64,000 nucleotides of DNA, from the NCBI GenBank assembly GCA_034509425.1, contig JAVTVJ010000296.1, positions 1,922,001-1,986,000 on the forward strand. The letters run 5' to 3'. This document shows, one piece after another, positions 1-12,400 of this stretch. The DNA is from Eopsaltria australis. Its lineage: Eukaryota > Chordata > Aves > Passeriformes > Petroicidae. Every line of letters starts with the position of its first letter. Positions within the stretch are counted from its first letter, which is position 1. The notes under the pieces were generated by a model. It was not told the DNA's origin, did no database searches, and saw nothing but the letters and a program-made list of their open reading frames with translations. Made by a program: the position numbers and the translations under genes.

Positions 1-820
1 GTGAGGGCAGAGGCAGACACTAAACAAAATCCTCACGAGCTGCCTTGGGCTGCAGCCCGTGGTTTGTGCTGTGAGCAGGCTGCCAGCTCCTCAGACTGGG
101 CTGACAGGGATGTGTTTTGCAGGCAAACCACGTCTGCCATCGCCCCACCAAACCAAGGGAAAGTTGGAGAAGGCTTTTGTTGCTTTCTTATTTTTTTTCC
201 ACGTTAGTTAAATACGTAAGCTGCTAGGATCATTAGAACGAACTTCTCCCCGTGTTTCAAAACCAATCTCTTGTTTTGACATCCGCAATCTGGCTCTTCC
301 CTGGTGTTTTCATGGTGCTCGTGTGGAAACGAGCAGCCTGCATTCCCTCCTTCTCCTTACGTGACTGGAAAAGAGAAGTTCAGGCATCTATTAAACTCCC
401 ATTGAGAGACAAGCGCTGAAGTGGGAGCTGGCTGAGGTTTCGTGCATCTTTCCTAATATTTATAGTTCAGCCATTTAAAGCGTATAATCAAGTTTGTTGG
501 GTGAGAAACACACTCCAGCCCATTCCTATTGCCACGGGACAGCCAAGGAGGGAAGCTCTGGTGGGTAGGCAGGGAAGTGCAGAGGAGATGGAGCAGGGGG
601 CTGACAGCAGCTGGCTGGTACCGGAGGCAGTTTCTTTTCTCCTGAAGTGTCTATTTCTGGCTCATGCATATTATGGCACAGATATTTCCCAGAAGATAAT
701 GTGGCTTTTATTTGAAGGCAGCTCTTTCTGCTGACTCCAGGTGGAAAGGCAGGGTATTTGGGTTATGGCCTATATGTGCAAATCACCTTCAGTGTGATAG
801 GGGAAAGGGGCTCAGTCCAC
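1..820. other. Non-coding sequence, nothing recognised
   Basis: Only short chance open frames are present. No repeat family or exon-like block could be identified. Confidence 0.5.
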
Positions 821-1028
821 GGAGTCACAGAACGTCCTGAACTAGGAGGGACCCACAAAGATCATCAAATCCAACTCTTGGCCCTGCAGACACACCCCAA
901 CAATCCCACCCTGTCCCTGAGAGAGTTGTCCAAACACTCCTGGAGCTCTGGCAGCCTCAGGGCTGTGACCATTCCCTGGGGAGCCTGGGCAGTGCCCAGC
1001 GCCCTCTGGGGAAGAACCTTTTCCATGG
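821..1028 (-). mobile_element. CR1 LINE fragment, 3' end
   Basis: It starts gtcacagaacgtcctga and runs through the complement of the typical CR1 3' region (ctccctggggagcctgggcagtgc). Its closest relatives in the window are at 6429 (+) and 33562 (+). The copy is 5'-truncated. Confidence 0.85.
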
Positions 1029-1077
1029 GCTTTGTGCAAGGCTTAATCCTGTGATCAGGGAATGGTTTTAAACCATA

Positions 1078-1315
1078 AGAGGAGAGGTTTAGATTTGATG
1101 TAAGGAAGAAATCCCTGACTGAGGGTGGTGAGGCCCTGGCACAGGTTGCCCAGAGAAGCTGTGGCTACCCCATCCCTGGCAGTGTTCCAGGCCAGGCTGG
1201 ATGGGGCTTGGAGCAACCTGGGATAGTGGAAGGTGTCCCTGCCCTTGGCATCAGGACTGGAACTGGATGGTCTCTAAAGTCCCTTCCAACCAAGCCATTC
1301 TATGATTCTATGATT
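1078..1315 (+). mobile_element. CR1 LINE fragment, 3' end
   Basis: It contains gaggccctggcacaggttgc and gccaggctggatggggcttg and ends ccattctatgattctatgatt, the characteristic CR1 terminal repeat. It lies head to head with the minus copy just upstream. Confidence 0.95.
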
Positions 1316-3496
1316 GTAGGATTTGGAGGTCACCTTGTCTTCTGCTTTCTGAAGAACACAGTCACTGGATCTCAGCTAAATGGAGGTTTGGGGTTTGCTG
1401 CCAAGCACTCTGGCCTCCCTGTGTTAATTCACTGCTGTTTAATTACAGTGGAGCTGTTCTGCCTTGACTTTACAAAGTTGTGTGCAGGCTGGTCGAATGC
1501 CATCATCTCTAGGGCAGGATTGTACAAAGCTGGCCCATCAAATAGGTGCTTTTTTGCAAAACCCAGAGCTGTCCCAGGGCTGCTACTGACCCTTTTTATC
1601 CCAGGGCAGCACGTTCAGGCTGGGCCACGCTGCCTGCCCGTGCTGAGGGCAGAGAGGTTTGTGCTGCAGCAGCTGCTGCGAGGCTCAGCTGTCTGAAGGT
1701 GTTGGGATGTGCACTCCGGGTACCTCGTCTGCCACTCTGTGGCTGCTGTGTGACAGCAGAGATGCTCCAAGCAGCCAGAGCCAGGGGCAGAGCCTGCACA
1801 AAGTTGTCACTGTTTTCTCCTCAGAGCCACAGTCAGAGAGCAGAACAAGCTTTAACCTCTGTACAGACAAGAGGCATTCTGTGTCAGCCCTGAGATTTGC
1901 CTTCAGCTGCCTTCAGCTTCAGATTTGTCAGGAAAAACATCTGGAAGCTCATCACTGGATGCCAAATAGGTTAGGATTTTGTCCATCATGAGCAAATAGG
2001 CTGCAAGAAGCTGGGGGATACACAGGGAGGAGTGCAGGACTGTGGTGCAGAAAGGTCATGTTCTGCCAGCATGAGCAGCACAGGGGAGGAAAAAAGTCAT
2101 AGCAGAGAACATGGTTAACCTTGGTCAGCAATGATGTGAAATCCAAATCTGTTACAGCTCTGCAAGAGGGGAGAGAGAGATAGATAGAGGGAATGTAACA
2201 ACTGTATGAGTAAGAAAATCCAGTTGCAGCAGCAAGGCTCAGTGCCCTGGCATGGTGCAGGTGCTGTATTTTTGTTCTTTTTAGCTCCTTTGTAAGGGCT
2301 TTGCTGACCTCTCCATGTGACCCCTGACTGTCTGTGCTCTTCACTGCCTGCTCAAGACAACTTGTCACAAAGTACCCTCACTCTGTCACCTCCACTGCTC
2401 TTTGCATGAGGGGGGCATCCTCTGAGCAGCCACATCCTTTCTGCTCATTTCTCAGATCTCTGCTCAAAAACCTCATCTCCTGTTGAGCCTCCAAACCTCC
2501 ACAGCAAGTCTTGATACCCAAAGACAAACTATTGAGGTTGTTTCTCAGGGCTGAGCTGATGCTCTGCTTTGTGTCTCTGTTCTGTCTGTGGGAACAGAAG
2601 TGCTAAGCTGGGTGACTTCCACAGCAAGCAACTATGTTAAAAAAAAAGTGAGTTTTCCTGAATGTTTTCACTCTCTATTTTCACTCTGTTTTATTAGAAG
2701 TGACCTGAAACTCCTGCTTTTCATCAGGCACCCTGGAGAAGCCTTGCTATGAAATATTCCTTCTTTGATGCAAAACACTTTGAATCAGAAAGAAGTGTTT
2801 CCAGTTGGTTTTTTTTTTTTTGACCATGGCTACCACAGTGGGGAGCTGACTTGTCAGACATGTGATATGTGATCATACAGTCTGTCCAAACCACCCTTGC
2901 TTTGGAGTCTGGAGTTCATCTGGAGCCAGGACAAAAGTCCTGTCCTGGGATGCTCTTGGACTGTGCTGCACATGAAAGGTGTTGGAGCAGAGACCTGGTG
3001 GGTTGGGTCAGTTGTAGTGTTGGATACAGATCCCAATGGAACTCATGGCCATAATGAAAAAAAAAAACCATAAAAACAACCCACAACCATCCCGTCTTAA
3101 AAAAAAAAAAAGTCAGAAAAAGGAGATGCTTCTATAACAGACTAGAGGGTCTTTTTTCTTTTCTCTCTTTCAAAATGAAGCTGCATTTTTTGCCACAATG
3201 CGTAAGAGCAAGGCCTGTGCAGCACAGGAACACCCATGTGGTGATAAGATAGGTCTGAGCCTTGCTAAATGCACACTCACACATCTCTCAGCTGGATCAC
3301 TGCTGTGTGCAAGATCCTGAGCAGGCTGGCCCTTGTTTCCAGGATAATCACCCTAAAATCTTCCCTTCTTTTTCCTGTTAGAGTGAATGTTGTGGTCGAT
3401 CCCACAGCAGGGAGAGGAGTCCTTGGTGCTGTGATTGTCAGCCTGCTTTGCATATGCTTAGCTCTGCCTCCACAGATAGAAAAGCAGGGAGAAAAG
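1316..3496. other. Non-coding sequence with A-rich tracts
   Basis: No exon-like block is seen. A T run lies near 2810-2821 and A-rich simple sequence at about 3053-3112. A GC-rich stretch at 1600-1720 (gcagcagctgctgcgagg) has no recognisable coding content. Confidence 0.5.
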
Positions 3497-3860
3497 TACC
3501 AAAAGGACTGGAAATATTTCATGTTCATTGAGCTCACATACCTCATTTGAGTCTCTGGGACTGGTAAATAGGTGCTGAAGTCAAAGTATCTTCCTTCTGT
3601 GAGGGGCTCTGGCTGGTGCCCTCGGATTGCTGGAAGAACAGGGATTGAGGCACTGCAGATTTTGAAAAATACCAAAAGGACTGGAAATATTTCATGTTCG
3701 TTGAACTCAGATACCTCATTTGAGTCTCTGGGAGTGGTAAATAGGTGCTGAAGTCAAAGCACTCAGAGCCTGTCGGTATTTTCCTGCTGTGAGGGGCTCT
3801 GGCTGGTGCCCTCGGATTGCTGGAAGAACAGGGATTGAGGCACTGCAGATTTTGAAAATA
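3497..3860. repeat. Tandem duplication, two units of about 173 and 191 bp
   Basis: The unit beginning taccaaaaggactggaaata at 3497 repeats at 3670, and both units end cactgcagattttgaaaa. Unit 2 differs by a few substitutions and carries about 20 extra bases (near cactcagagcctgtcggtat) after gaagtcaaag. It matches no repeat family I know. Confidence 0.92.
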
Positions 3861-6428
3861 TTGGCATCAAATCCTTTGTCAAATGAAGCAGAAGGGGAGG
3901 AGGAAAAGAGAAGGGGAAGACTGGGAAATGAGCTGTGACTCTGCCATATGGCTGTCCTGGGACTCTCCAGCTCTTACCCTGCAGTCACCTCTCCCTGACC
4001 CTCCTGCTCCATCCCTTCCTTCCCCAAACGCTCCCAGCCGGGTGATCCTCCTCTCCCTACCCCTCCTCCCTCCAAGCACTCGAAACCTTAAATCCTCCTG
4101 CACTTCCCTGTCAGTTGTTGTTCATGTCAACTCGAAATATCTGCAAATAGCCGAACACAGAGCTCCTCCCTTCTGGTTCCCATCCACCCAGGCACGAGCA
4201 GCCAAAAACTGTGGGAATGGTGTGTGGGGAGGTGCTCTCATCCTCCAGTCAACACAGAGGCACTGAAATTAATAAACAGGAGGGTTTGAATAGACACCAC
4301 CCCCAACTGCAGTGATTTTTCTTGTGGAAGCACTGATCCATGAAGTTTTGAGTCGAGCACGGTGTAAGTTGGTTTTAAAATGCATCCAGTTCTGGCTGCA
4401 GGCATCTGGCCTGGGGTGAAATAAGGAATAGCTCAGAGGTCTGTGCTGCCTCTCCCTGCCCTGGCTCTGGTGCCACTGCTGTGAGTCTGGAAGGGGTGGA
4501 CGAGTTGTCCTGAGTGCTCTGCAGTTGGAATGTGGGGCACAGATTGGTCCTGTTTTCCCATGGACATTCTCATTATGGCTTTACTGGGAGCAGAGGATGG
4601 GATTTGGGCAAGTTTTCAAACTGCCTGGTGATTTTGGGTTGTTGCACTTTAAGGACTGTTTCTTTTTCATAGTTAAAGTTCCATTATCTTCTGACTATCA
4701 GCCCCATTTCAGCTTTCACAATGCACAGCTCCCAAATCAGCTGTTCTTTTTTTTTTCAACAAAGCCTGGCTTAGGAAACGTCCCTTGAGACATCTGTAAA
4801 AGATTCTTGCTTGCAAAGCTACCTACTGATGTGCTCCTAATTATTGTAATCACTTTATTTCAATGATGCCTCCAGTACAGAGGATTTTATCTTATCTTTT
4901 CACGTACAGGGTGTTTGTATTTGCATTTTCTTTGGAATTGGAAGTTGTGATTAGAGTTTCTGGAGTCTTCTAGCAGGGTGTAATCCCTCCTGCTTTAATA
5001 AAGGGTGTAATGCCAAGGGAGAGGCAGTTTCTCTCTCTTTCCTGTCATGAGATACCCTGGAAAGCAGAGCTGAAGGTCAGGATGGGATTTTTTTAAGCCT
5101 TTTCAGGGTTCACTTGGGTGTTGCTGTAATTGTCTTGTTCTTCTGGCAATTTTAAGTTTCTCACTGACCTTTGAACTGTTTTTTGGGACTGACTAAAATA
5201 GTTTTGGGGGTGTTTTCAGTGTGGTTTGTTTGGGGTTTTTTTTCCATTTGAGACATCAGTACAGGAGGAGGAAGAGGACAGGCTTGTGATGAAGTCACTG
5301 GGCAGCAGCTGAGGCCTCAGCTCAGTTCTGGTGGTACATTGCCTGGCATTAAACCCAGATATTTGGGGCCAAGTTCTAAATCCAGCAAGGTGAATATTAG
5401 AACTGCCATTGTTTTCACTGGGGAAATGTTTTACTGATTTTTTTTTCCATAGAAAGAAAACCTAAATAGTTAGAAGTACCCCAGACTGTGGTCTTGTTTT
5501 CCATTCTCTGTTAGCTGCTGCTTCTGATGCCTGTTTAAAAAACATGTGAAACATCACAGTTTCCTAACCTGGCACTGTTTCTTCTTGCCTTGCTTAGAGA
5601 TCAGTGAAGCAAATGAATCCAGAAGCTGAAAGGCTTTTGAGCCGGGGCCCTGGAGCAGAGCACGTCAGGATTGCCAGAGATGGTGGCTTTTAGAGGACTT
5701 GTGAGCACCAGGGCTGCTTACTCTGGAGAACTGGAAGGAAAACAACAAACTTTGGTTTCCCAAATGCCAGAAAAGACAGCAAGAAACTGTTCACTCTGAC
5801 TTTAGTTTAGATGGCTTAGAGCAGTGATAAATAGAGGGGCAGTGTCCACATTAGTGGATTGGTGTGGGTGGTTAATATAATTCAGGAGCTGTATTTTAGA
5901 AAAACAGCATTTCTGTGATGCTTTGTAACTTTACTGGTACCTTGATCTCCATGAGTCTGCTGATGTTCAACTCCTTCCCAAGGGACTGAGCTGTGATGGT
6001 GTTGGGCTGGTTTTGGCTTTGTCCTCTGGTGGATCTCAGAGCAGTTCTCAGGAATCACTTGGCTGATTTTTTCCTTCCTGGGAAGCAGATAAATGCCCTG
6101 TGTCCCTCTGCCAGCTGAACTGTCCCAGTGATGTGGCTGTCAGAGGGTCTGTGCATTAGGAGTGCTTTGAACCATGTCCTACCCAGGGATCTGTTTTCCT
6201 GTGAGGACAGAGGAGAGTGTTTCCATAATGAGACATCCCTGTCAGTGCTGCAGCTCCACCAGGTCCCTTCAAACCTGAATGATGAAAGGCAGAGTGAAGC
6301 TGCAGCCTCTGGTAACAAGCAGAGCACTGCACTTTGATGTTTTCCTTGAAGAAATCAAACGGGAAGTTGCGTGGACTCGTGGGATTTATTTGCTAAGCAC
6401 ACATGGATCATCATGGGTGTGGGGAGAG
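3861..6428. other. Non-coding sequence with purine/pyrimidine asymmetry
   Basis: A purine-rich block (about 3884-3930) is followed by a C/T-rich block (about 3960-4085). The rest is ordinary unique sequence with T-rich tracts at about 4750 and 5235. No gene is seen. Confidence 0.5.
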
Positions 6429-6660
6429 GGGGATGTTTGGGTTGAATATCAGGGAAAGGTTCTTCCCCCAGAGGGTGCTGGGCACTGCCCAGGCTCCCCA
6501 GGGAATGGGCACAGCCCCGAGGCCGCCAGAGCTCCAGGAGTGTTTGGACAACTCTCTCAGGGACAGAGTGGCATTGTTGGGGTGTCTGTGCTGGGCCTGG
6601 GTTTGGATTCAGTGATCCTTGTGGGTCCCTTCCAGCCCAGGATATTCTGTGATTCTCTGT
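6429..6660 (+). mobile_element. CR1 LINE fragment, 3' end
   Basis: It contains aggttcttcccccagagggt, gggcactgcccaggctcccc and gtgggtcccttccagcccag, and ends in gatattctgtgattctctg. Confidence 0.92.
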
Positions 6661-9355
6661 TGGGGACTATTGGGATAACCTAATGGCTTTGTGAAAACCA
6701 CAGTGGCCAGGAAATCCAGTGTCTCTGGGAGCTGGCTGTGCATGGAAGGGGAGGCTCTGAGCTGTTAATGAGGCACATACAAATGAGTGAGGGCAGGATT
6801 CCCTTCCAGACCCGATCCCAGAGGAGCCCAGCTCCCTCCACGGCCCACAGACTGAGGGTGGCTCAGCAGGACAGTGTGAGCTGTCCTGTGTGACCCTTTC
6901 CACAGACATTCCCGGTGGGACTGTCCAGAGAGGTTTGGATGGGCACAGCCAGGTGGCAGGGAGAGTCACTGGGAAGAGTCTCTGCCAGAGCAGACTGAGC
7001 ACTGCTTGCAGGGATGTCTTCTGTGCAGGAAAATCCAACTTCAGGGTGTGTAAATATTGCTCAGTGTGTGTCCCTCCCTCACCAATCAATTTACATGGAA
7101 ACACCTTTTGGGATCAGCTGAGCTGCATTTGTCAAACTTTCCCAGCCTGTTTGCTCATGTAAGGGCAGCAGTTTCCACCTGGATTTTGCTCCCAAAATCC
7201 ACAATGTGACCATTGCACACATCCATTTCAGTGCTCCTGGCAGCACAGCTGGAAATCCCTGCCCTGCTGCTCTTGGGAGCAGCTACATCCTGCCTGTGGC
7301 CAGGTGTGAGAGAATCAGCTCTAATCTCATGCACACCTGGAGTGTAGCTTGGAGCACAGAGGGATGCTGGAGCAGTCAGTAAAGCCTGGAAATCCTGCTT
7401 GGTGGCAGACTTTGGGGGTCAATTTGCACTGATTGTGGAGGCCACTGGGAGCAGGACAGGAAGCAAAAGGCTTAAACTGCAGTCAGGCAGAGTTAGGTTA
7501 TCTCTGCAGGGCAGTGAATCTCTCAAGCAGATTGTGAAGTTGCTTCAGGAGGGTTTAAATAACTGGTCAAGCTCACGTCATCCTCCTGCAAGGCTGAGTG
7601 GATCCTCTGCTGCACCAGAGAAATGGATCGAGTGACCTCTGGAGGTGTCTTGTTAGCCCTGTTTCATCATTCAGAGCTGTAGCTTTGAAGAATAACTTAT
7701 TTTTTTGGGGTCCAATTACATGAAATTATATTGCAGGTGTTGCCCTCAAGACTCCTTAAAGGCTTAGCATGGTTCTGGGCTGCAGTAGGGGTGGATCAGA
7801 GGACAGAATTACAATGGTGGTTCAGTGGCTGAGCCTTTTAGCTCCATCCCCTCAGCACTGGTGGCCACCACTAGGGATGTCTTGGAAATCTGGCAGGCAG
7901 CAGAGGCAAGGTGAAATGTGTTTCACCTCATTTTTGTGGTGATTTGTAGGATTTGAGATCGCCTGTTGAAGCGTGATGTCTGTCACACTGATATTGTCAG
8001 CACTGAAAAATTTCATATCAGCAAAATGCTCGTTTACTTTGGGGTTTTGGCCACACTTCACACTCAGTGCTCTGAATTTAACTGCTGTGTGAGTTTGCTA
8101 AAATCATCCCACTAAATATTTCCCCAGGGCTGGCTCTCAGCCTTCACCAAGGCTGGTCTGGGTGTAGTTTTGTTATTCCACTCTTTAGGTGCAAATCCAA
8201 TGTTTCCTACAAGTTCTGGCTCACACAATCTGTGCTCAGCCTCAGAGCCAGACAACTTCCATGCAGCATTTTTAGTGGGTAAGTGACCAGTGAAAAACCC
8301 TACATCTGGAAATAATTAAACTTCTACTTTAATTTTCAATGTCAGCTGAATACTCGAGGGAATTTTAACATGATGTATGAATAATTAACATTAGCAGTTT
8401 AAAGCAGCTTTCTTGCTAAGACTAAGCACTATGCAAAGGAAGTAAAATAAAAACACCCTTTAAAATTTCCTAAACGGAAAAGGAAAGGTAAATAATTACT
8501 TAACCTCATGAGACTCTGGTGAAGTCAGAAACTTCCATTTAAATTACTCTCTCAATAATTTAATATTTTAATTGCCACAAAATCATGGAATTCAGTTACA
8601 ATTCCCAGAGGAAATTTTAGCTGTGTCCCCCTGGTTATGCTCATGTCCTTTTATTATTATATGTTTTGAAGGAAATGGCCCAACATGTTGCATGTGTACC
8701 TAAAAAATTCTGCTTTAAAAGTAAAATCACAGTTTAAAGGTAAAATTTCATTTAAAAGCTGAAAGTCTTATCCAGCTTTCCTGGAGGAGGAGTGTTGTGC
8801 CATTCTAGTATTTTTCTGAGCATGCATCACTTGCTTCTGTTGTGCCACAGGGATGAAATAGAAACACTGGAAGGGAGAGAGTTGGAGCTGGTGCTGCAGC
8901 TTTCCATCTTTGTCTCTTGATTTTGTACCATTCAGGGTCTTGATTTTGCTCTCACCAGAACTCCCACTTGTCTTCTGTGCTCGAGTTCCTTTTAAAGCAA
9001 AACTAAAAGCACAGTTCTGCATTCAATACGCCACCAGGAGATTGTAGTGCTATGCATGCTGATGATCATAAAGGAAATACTGAACAGATTCACTTTAACT
9101 CTCTGAAGAAATTCACCTCCAGGCTGAATGCCAGAGTGAGAGATATTGGCTGAAAAAGGAGCAGTTCTGGAAGGTGATAAAGCCCTGGAAATAGGATGAA
9201 ATTTCCAAATGCTCCAGAGCTATAACAAACAGCTTGTGGTAATAAAGAGTTGGCAAGGATAAACCCTGTTTGAAAAGAGATTCTAGAGGATGGAGCAAAA
9301 TAAAGTCACTTAATAGCAGTTTAAAGTCTGGCCTTGTCAGTGAAGTTGGTTTTTT
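6661..9355. other. Non-coding sequence, AT-rich in the second half
   Basis: No gene is recognised. From about 8290 to 8760 the sequence becomes AT-rich and unique with repeated TAAT cores (gaaataattaaac, gaataattaac), which could be a regulatory element. Confidence 0.45.
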
Positions 9356-9455
9356 CATGGAATCATAGAATAGTTTGTGTTCAGAGGGACGTTAAAGACC
9401 ATCCCATTGCAACCACGGACACCTTCCACTAGACCAGGATGCTCCAAAGGAGTTC
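9356..9455 (-). mobile_element. CR1 LINE 3' end, short and diverged
   Basis: It reads catggaatcatagaatagtt, then cgttaaagaccatcccattg and ggacaccttccactagacca: the complement of a CR1 3' tail. Confidence 0.85.
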
Positions 9456-12400
9456 CTGCTGCAGGGTTCCTTACCTGTGTGTCCAGGTGATTCAGGGAGT
9501 TTCATTTCATGGTGACTCATATCTGGTTAATATCCATCAGAATAAATCTGCTCAGTAAAGAAAAGCTCAGCCTATAAATCTCTTTTCTTCCTGTTGCTGC
9601 CTTTCAACGACAACGTGATTCCATTTCATACATTCTGGCAACACTTGGTGCTCTCAACTGAGAGGAGATGGGCAAAAATGGATACAAATGCATGTTGGCT
9701 ATGATTCAGCTGGTCCTTCACATCCTCTGCATCTGAAGAGGAATATTAGAAATGGACTGTGTTTGTATGTGTGTGTGTGAAAAGCCTCATTGAAGGAGAG
9801 ACAGTGAAAATACACTCCTGTTGTGTAGCTGTGGTCAGGCCATCTGACAGCTTTGTGCTGCAAAAAGCAGGATAATTAGCACTTTTTCCTTCATATAAGG
9901 GTGTTTTGGGCACCTTTGATTTCTCTCTCTCACTCTGAATTTGTTCCTAGCTCTTAAAATATTGTTTTTAATTGCTCTCTTCTTTGGAATAATGAATAAT
10001 TTAGGCTTGTAACATGCAAGAAACACTGTTCTCCCTGACTGGTTTCAAATGCACTTTGCAAACCCAAACCCAAGTGCTCCATCAGGTGCTGAATTACAGC
10101 AATATGTCACTGCAGCCTCTTCCTGTCTTCCTGCAAATATATCCAGACACAAATATATCCAGTGTGTGCCCCACAGCACGCGGTGGGAAGCTGACTTCAT
10201 CCAGCTCCGTTTGGCACTGCCTGGAGATGCTGATCCATGACCTTGCAGCCTGGGAAGTGCCTTGTGAAAGAGAGCAGGAGGCAAGAAAAACAGGAGACTG
10301 AAGCTTTATTTGGAGATCCTGCAGTTTTCTAGGGTATTTGTGGTGCAGGAGGGGTGTTTGTGCTCCGAGGTGTCCAGGTGTCCAGGTGCAGAGGGTGGCT
10401 GGAGAGCGCACAGGTACAAGTGCCAGCCTTGGTGACACAAGAGGGAGCTGTGGACTCTCCTGAGATGCTGCAGGGTTCTCCCAGGTATGGAAACATGTGG
10501 GAAGGGGCAGGAGAAGGAGCCTCGGGAGCACAGGAGCCTCTGGAAAGGCAGAGCAGGCACCTGCTGTGCTGGCACTTCCAGGGTGGCTTTGCTGCTGGTT
10601 AACCCTGAGTGATCTGGAGAGGAAGTTGGAAGGACAAACATCTTCCCCAGGAAATACAGATTAAAAATAATAGATGGTAAACACCTGGACTCGATGATTT
10701 AGAAGTCGTTTCCAACCTAAATTGTGGTTGTTCCTGAATCTGTTGCCATTGTGGAGATATGAGTTAGATGTGTGGAATTACACCTGCTGCTCAAGTGTTG
10801 AGCTTCACTGCTTATTCCTTCCTGTTTATTTTAAATTACACCTGGCTGTAATTCCATGTCATAAATAGGCAATCCTTTAAAATTTGCATTATGTGAAGCT
10901 CTGTAAGCATCAGCTCCATCAGCAAAGCTTCCTGGAGGCTTCAGATCAGCTGCTGGGCGAGTCCAGGGCTATCACCAGTGTTTGGTACTTTGCAGACATC
11001 CAGTTTCCATATTCTCTGTATCATTTTCTGGATAATAGCATTGCTCAAATTTCAGGTGGTCTGGAGCTCTGCATCCCTTAACCATTGGTCCATTCTCTGT
11101 CCTGTGTATTCCACTGTGCTTCTTCTCAAATATCCAGTGTATTTTTGCTTGAACAAAGTCACTGCTTTCCTTTCCCTTTCTTCTTTAAAGCTCTTTTAAA
11201 CACCTCTTGCATTTTTGTCCTCATTCTTGCCTTTCACCCCAGTTCCTGGGTGGATACTACGTGCTATACTTGATACAGTCTGAGCTATAAATAAGAAGCA
11301 GTTTGTTGGAAAGTAAAATTAGCAGGCCAGATTTCCAACCGTGCTGCTAAATCTGCGCCCAGGCACCTCCGAGTGTGCCTGTCCTCGTTTCCTGAGGTGC
11401 TGAATCCTGTTATCTTTGATTTCAATGGGGATTGGTGATGCTCAGGACTCCTGGAAATCAGGTCACTTTTGTATTTGGGTCCTGGGCATGGATGGAAGAG
11501 CCTGATCTCCTCAAGTGTGTTGTCAGTGGAGAGATTAAGGCATGGGCAGGTTGGAAGCTTGTTCCAGGTCAGTCCTTTACCAAGAGTGAAATGGGGGATT
11601 TGGGAAGGAAAGCTCCTGTGTAGAAGGGGTAACATGAGATTCTCAATGGGTGACTGTGGACTCACATCCCTGTGATGACAAATTGCAAGTTCTTGAATTC
11701 ACATCCATCCTTTCACTTTAAAATGTGGTCACAGGCTGGAATTGTTACCCTGATCTGAGCATTGCTGAAAGGGAATCGTCTGCAGATCTGCTGCAGGAAT
11801 ATTCCTAGTGAGTTATGGCTGGAGTAACCACAGAACTTTGTCTCCCTGTAATTGTCCTAAAGTGGTGCCAGCTCCATTCCCTTGCAGTCATTGAAAGTGT
11901 TGCTGTCCATGGGAGTGCAACAAAGATTCAGTCAGAAGCCTGAGTGAGAATTTTTTAAATCAGAATCTTAAATTTAGGCAAATGGAAAAATACAGCTGTG
12001 GGTGTATCGTGGTGGCTCCTGGGTTAGTCTTCAGCTCAAATCAACTTGTCCAACTGGATGTGTCACACTGAGTTGCCACACTAATGAGCACAACTAGAAA
12101 TGCCCACAGAGAGGATTCCTGGTCTTTGATTTTTGACAAGCAATGAACTGATGAAAATCAGAACAGGGGCGGCTTGGTTGTGCTCCTGAAAATGCACGCA
12201 GCTGGGTGGGGGGCAGCTGTTTGTGTTTTAAGAGTGGCCACCACATGGGCATTACCCCAGTGATTAAGCTAATTGAAATCACAATTTCCAGCCAGCACTG
12301 CACCAGTGCAAAGGGAAATACTGTAGAGGTGCAGATTTTCATATGGACTGTGTCCTGTACCAGGGAGCTGCTCCTCTGCTGCAAAATAACCAAAATACAT

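Noticed and set aside
842..1039. A minus-strand peptide frame sharing EGAGHCPGSPGNGHSPEAAR with the plus-strand frame at 6279-6683
   Set aside because: The shared peptide arises because both frames cross the same CR1 segment; it is not a duplicated gene.
3883..4266. 127-codon plus-strand frame, proline/serine-rich
   Set aside because: Driven by the purine/pyrimidine tracts; no motif and no splice evidence.
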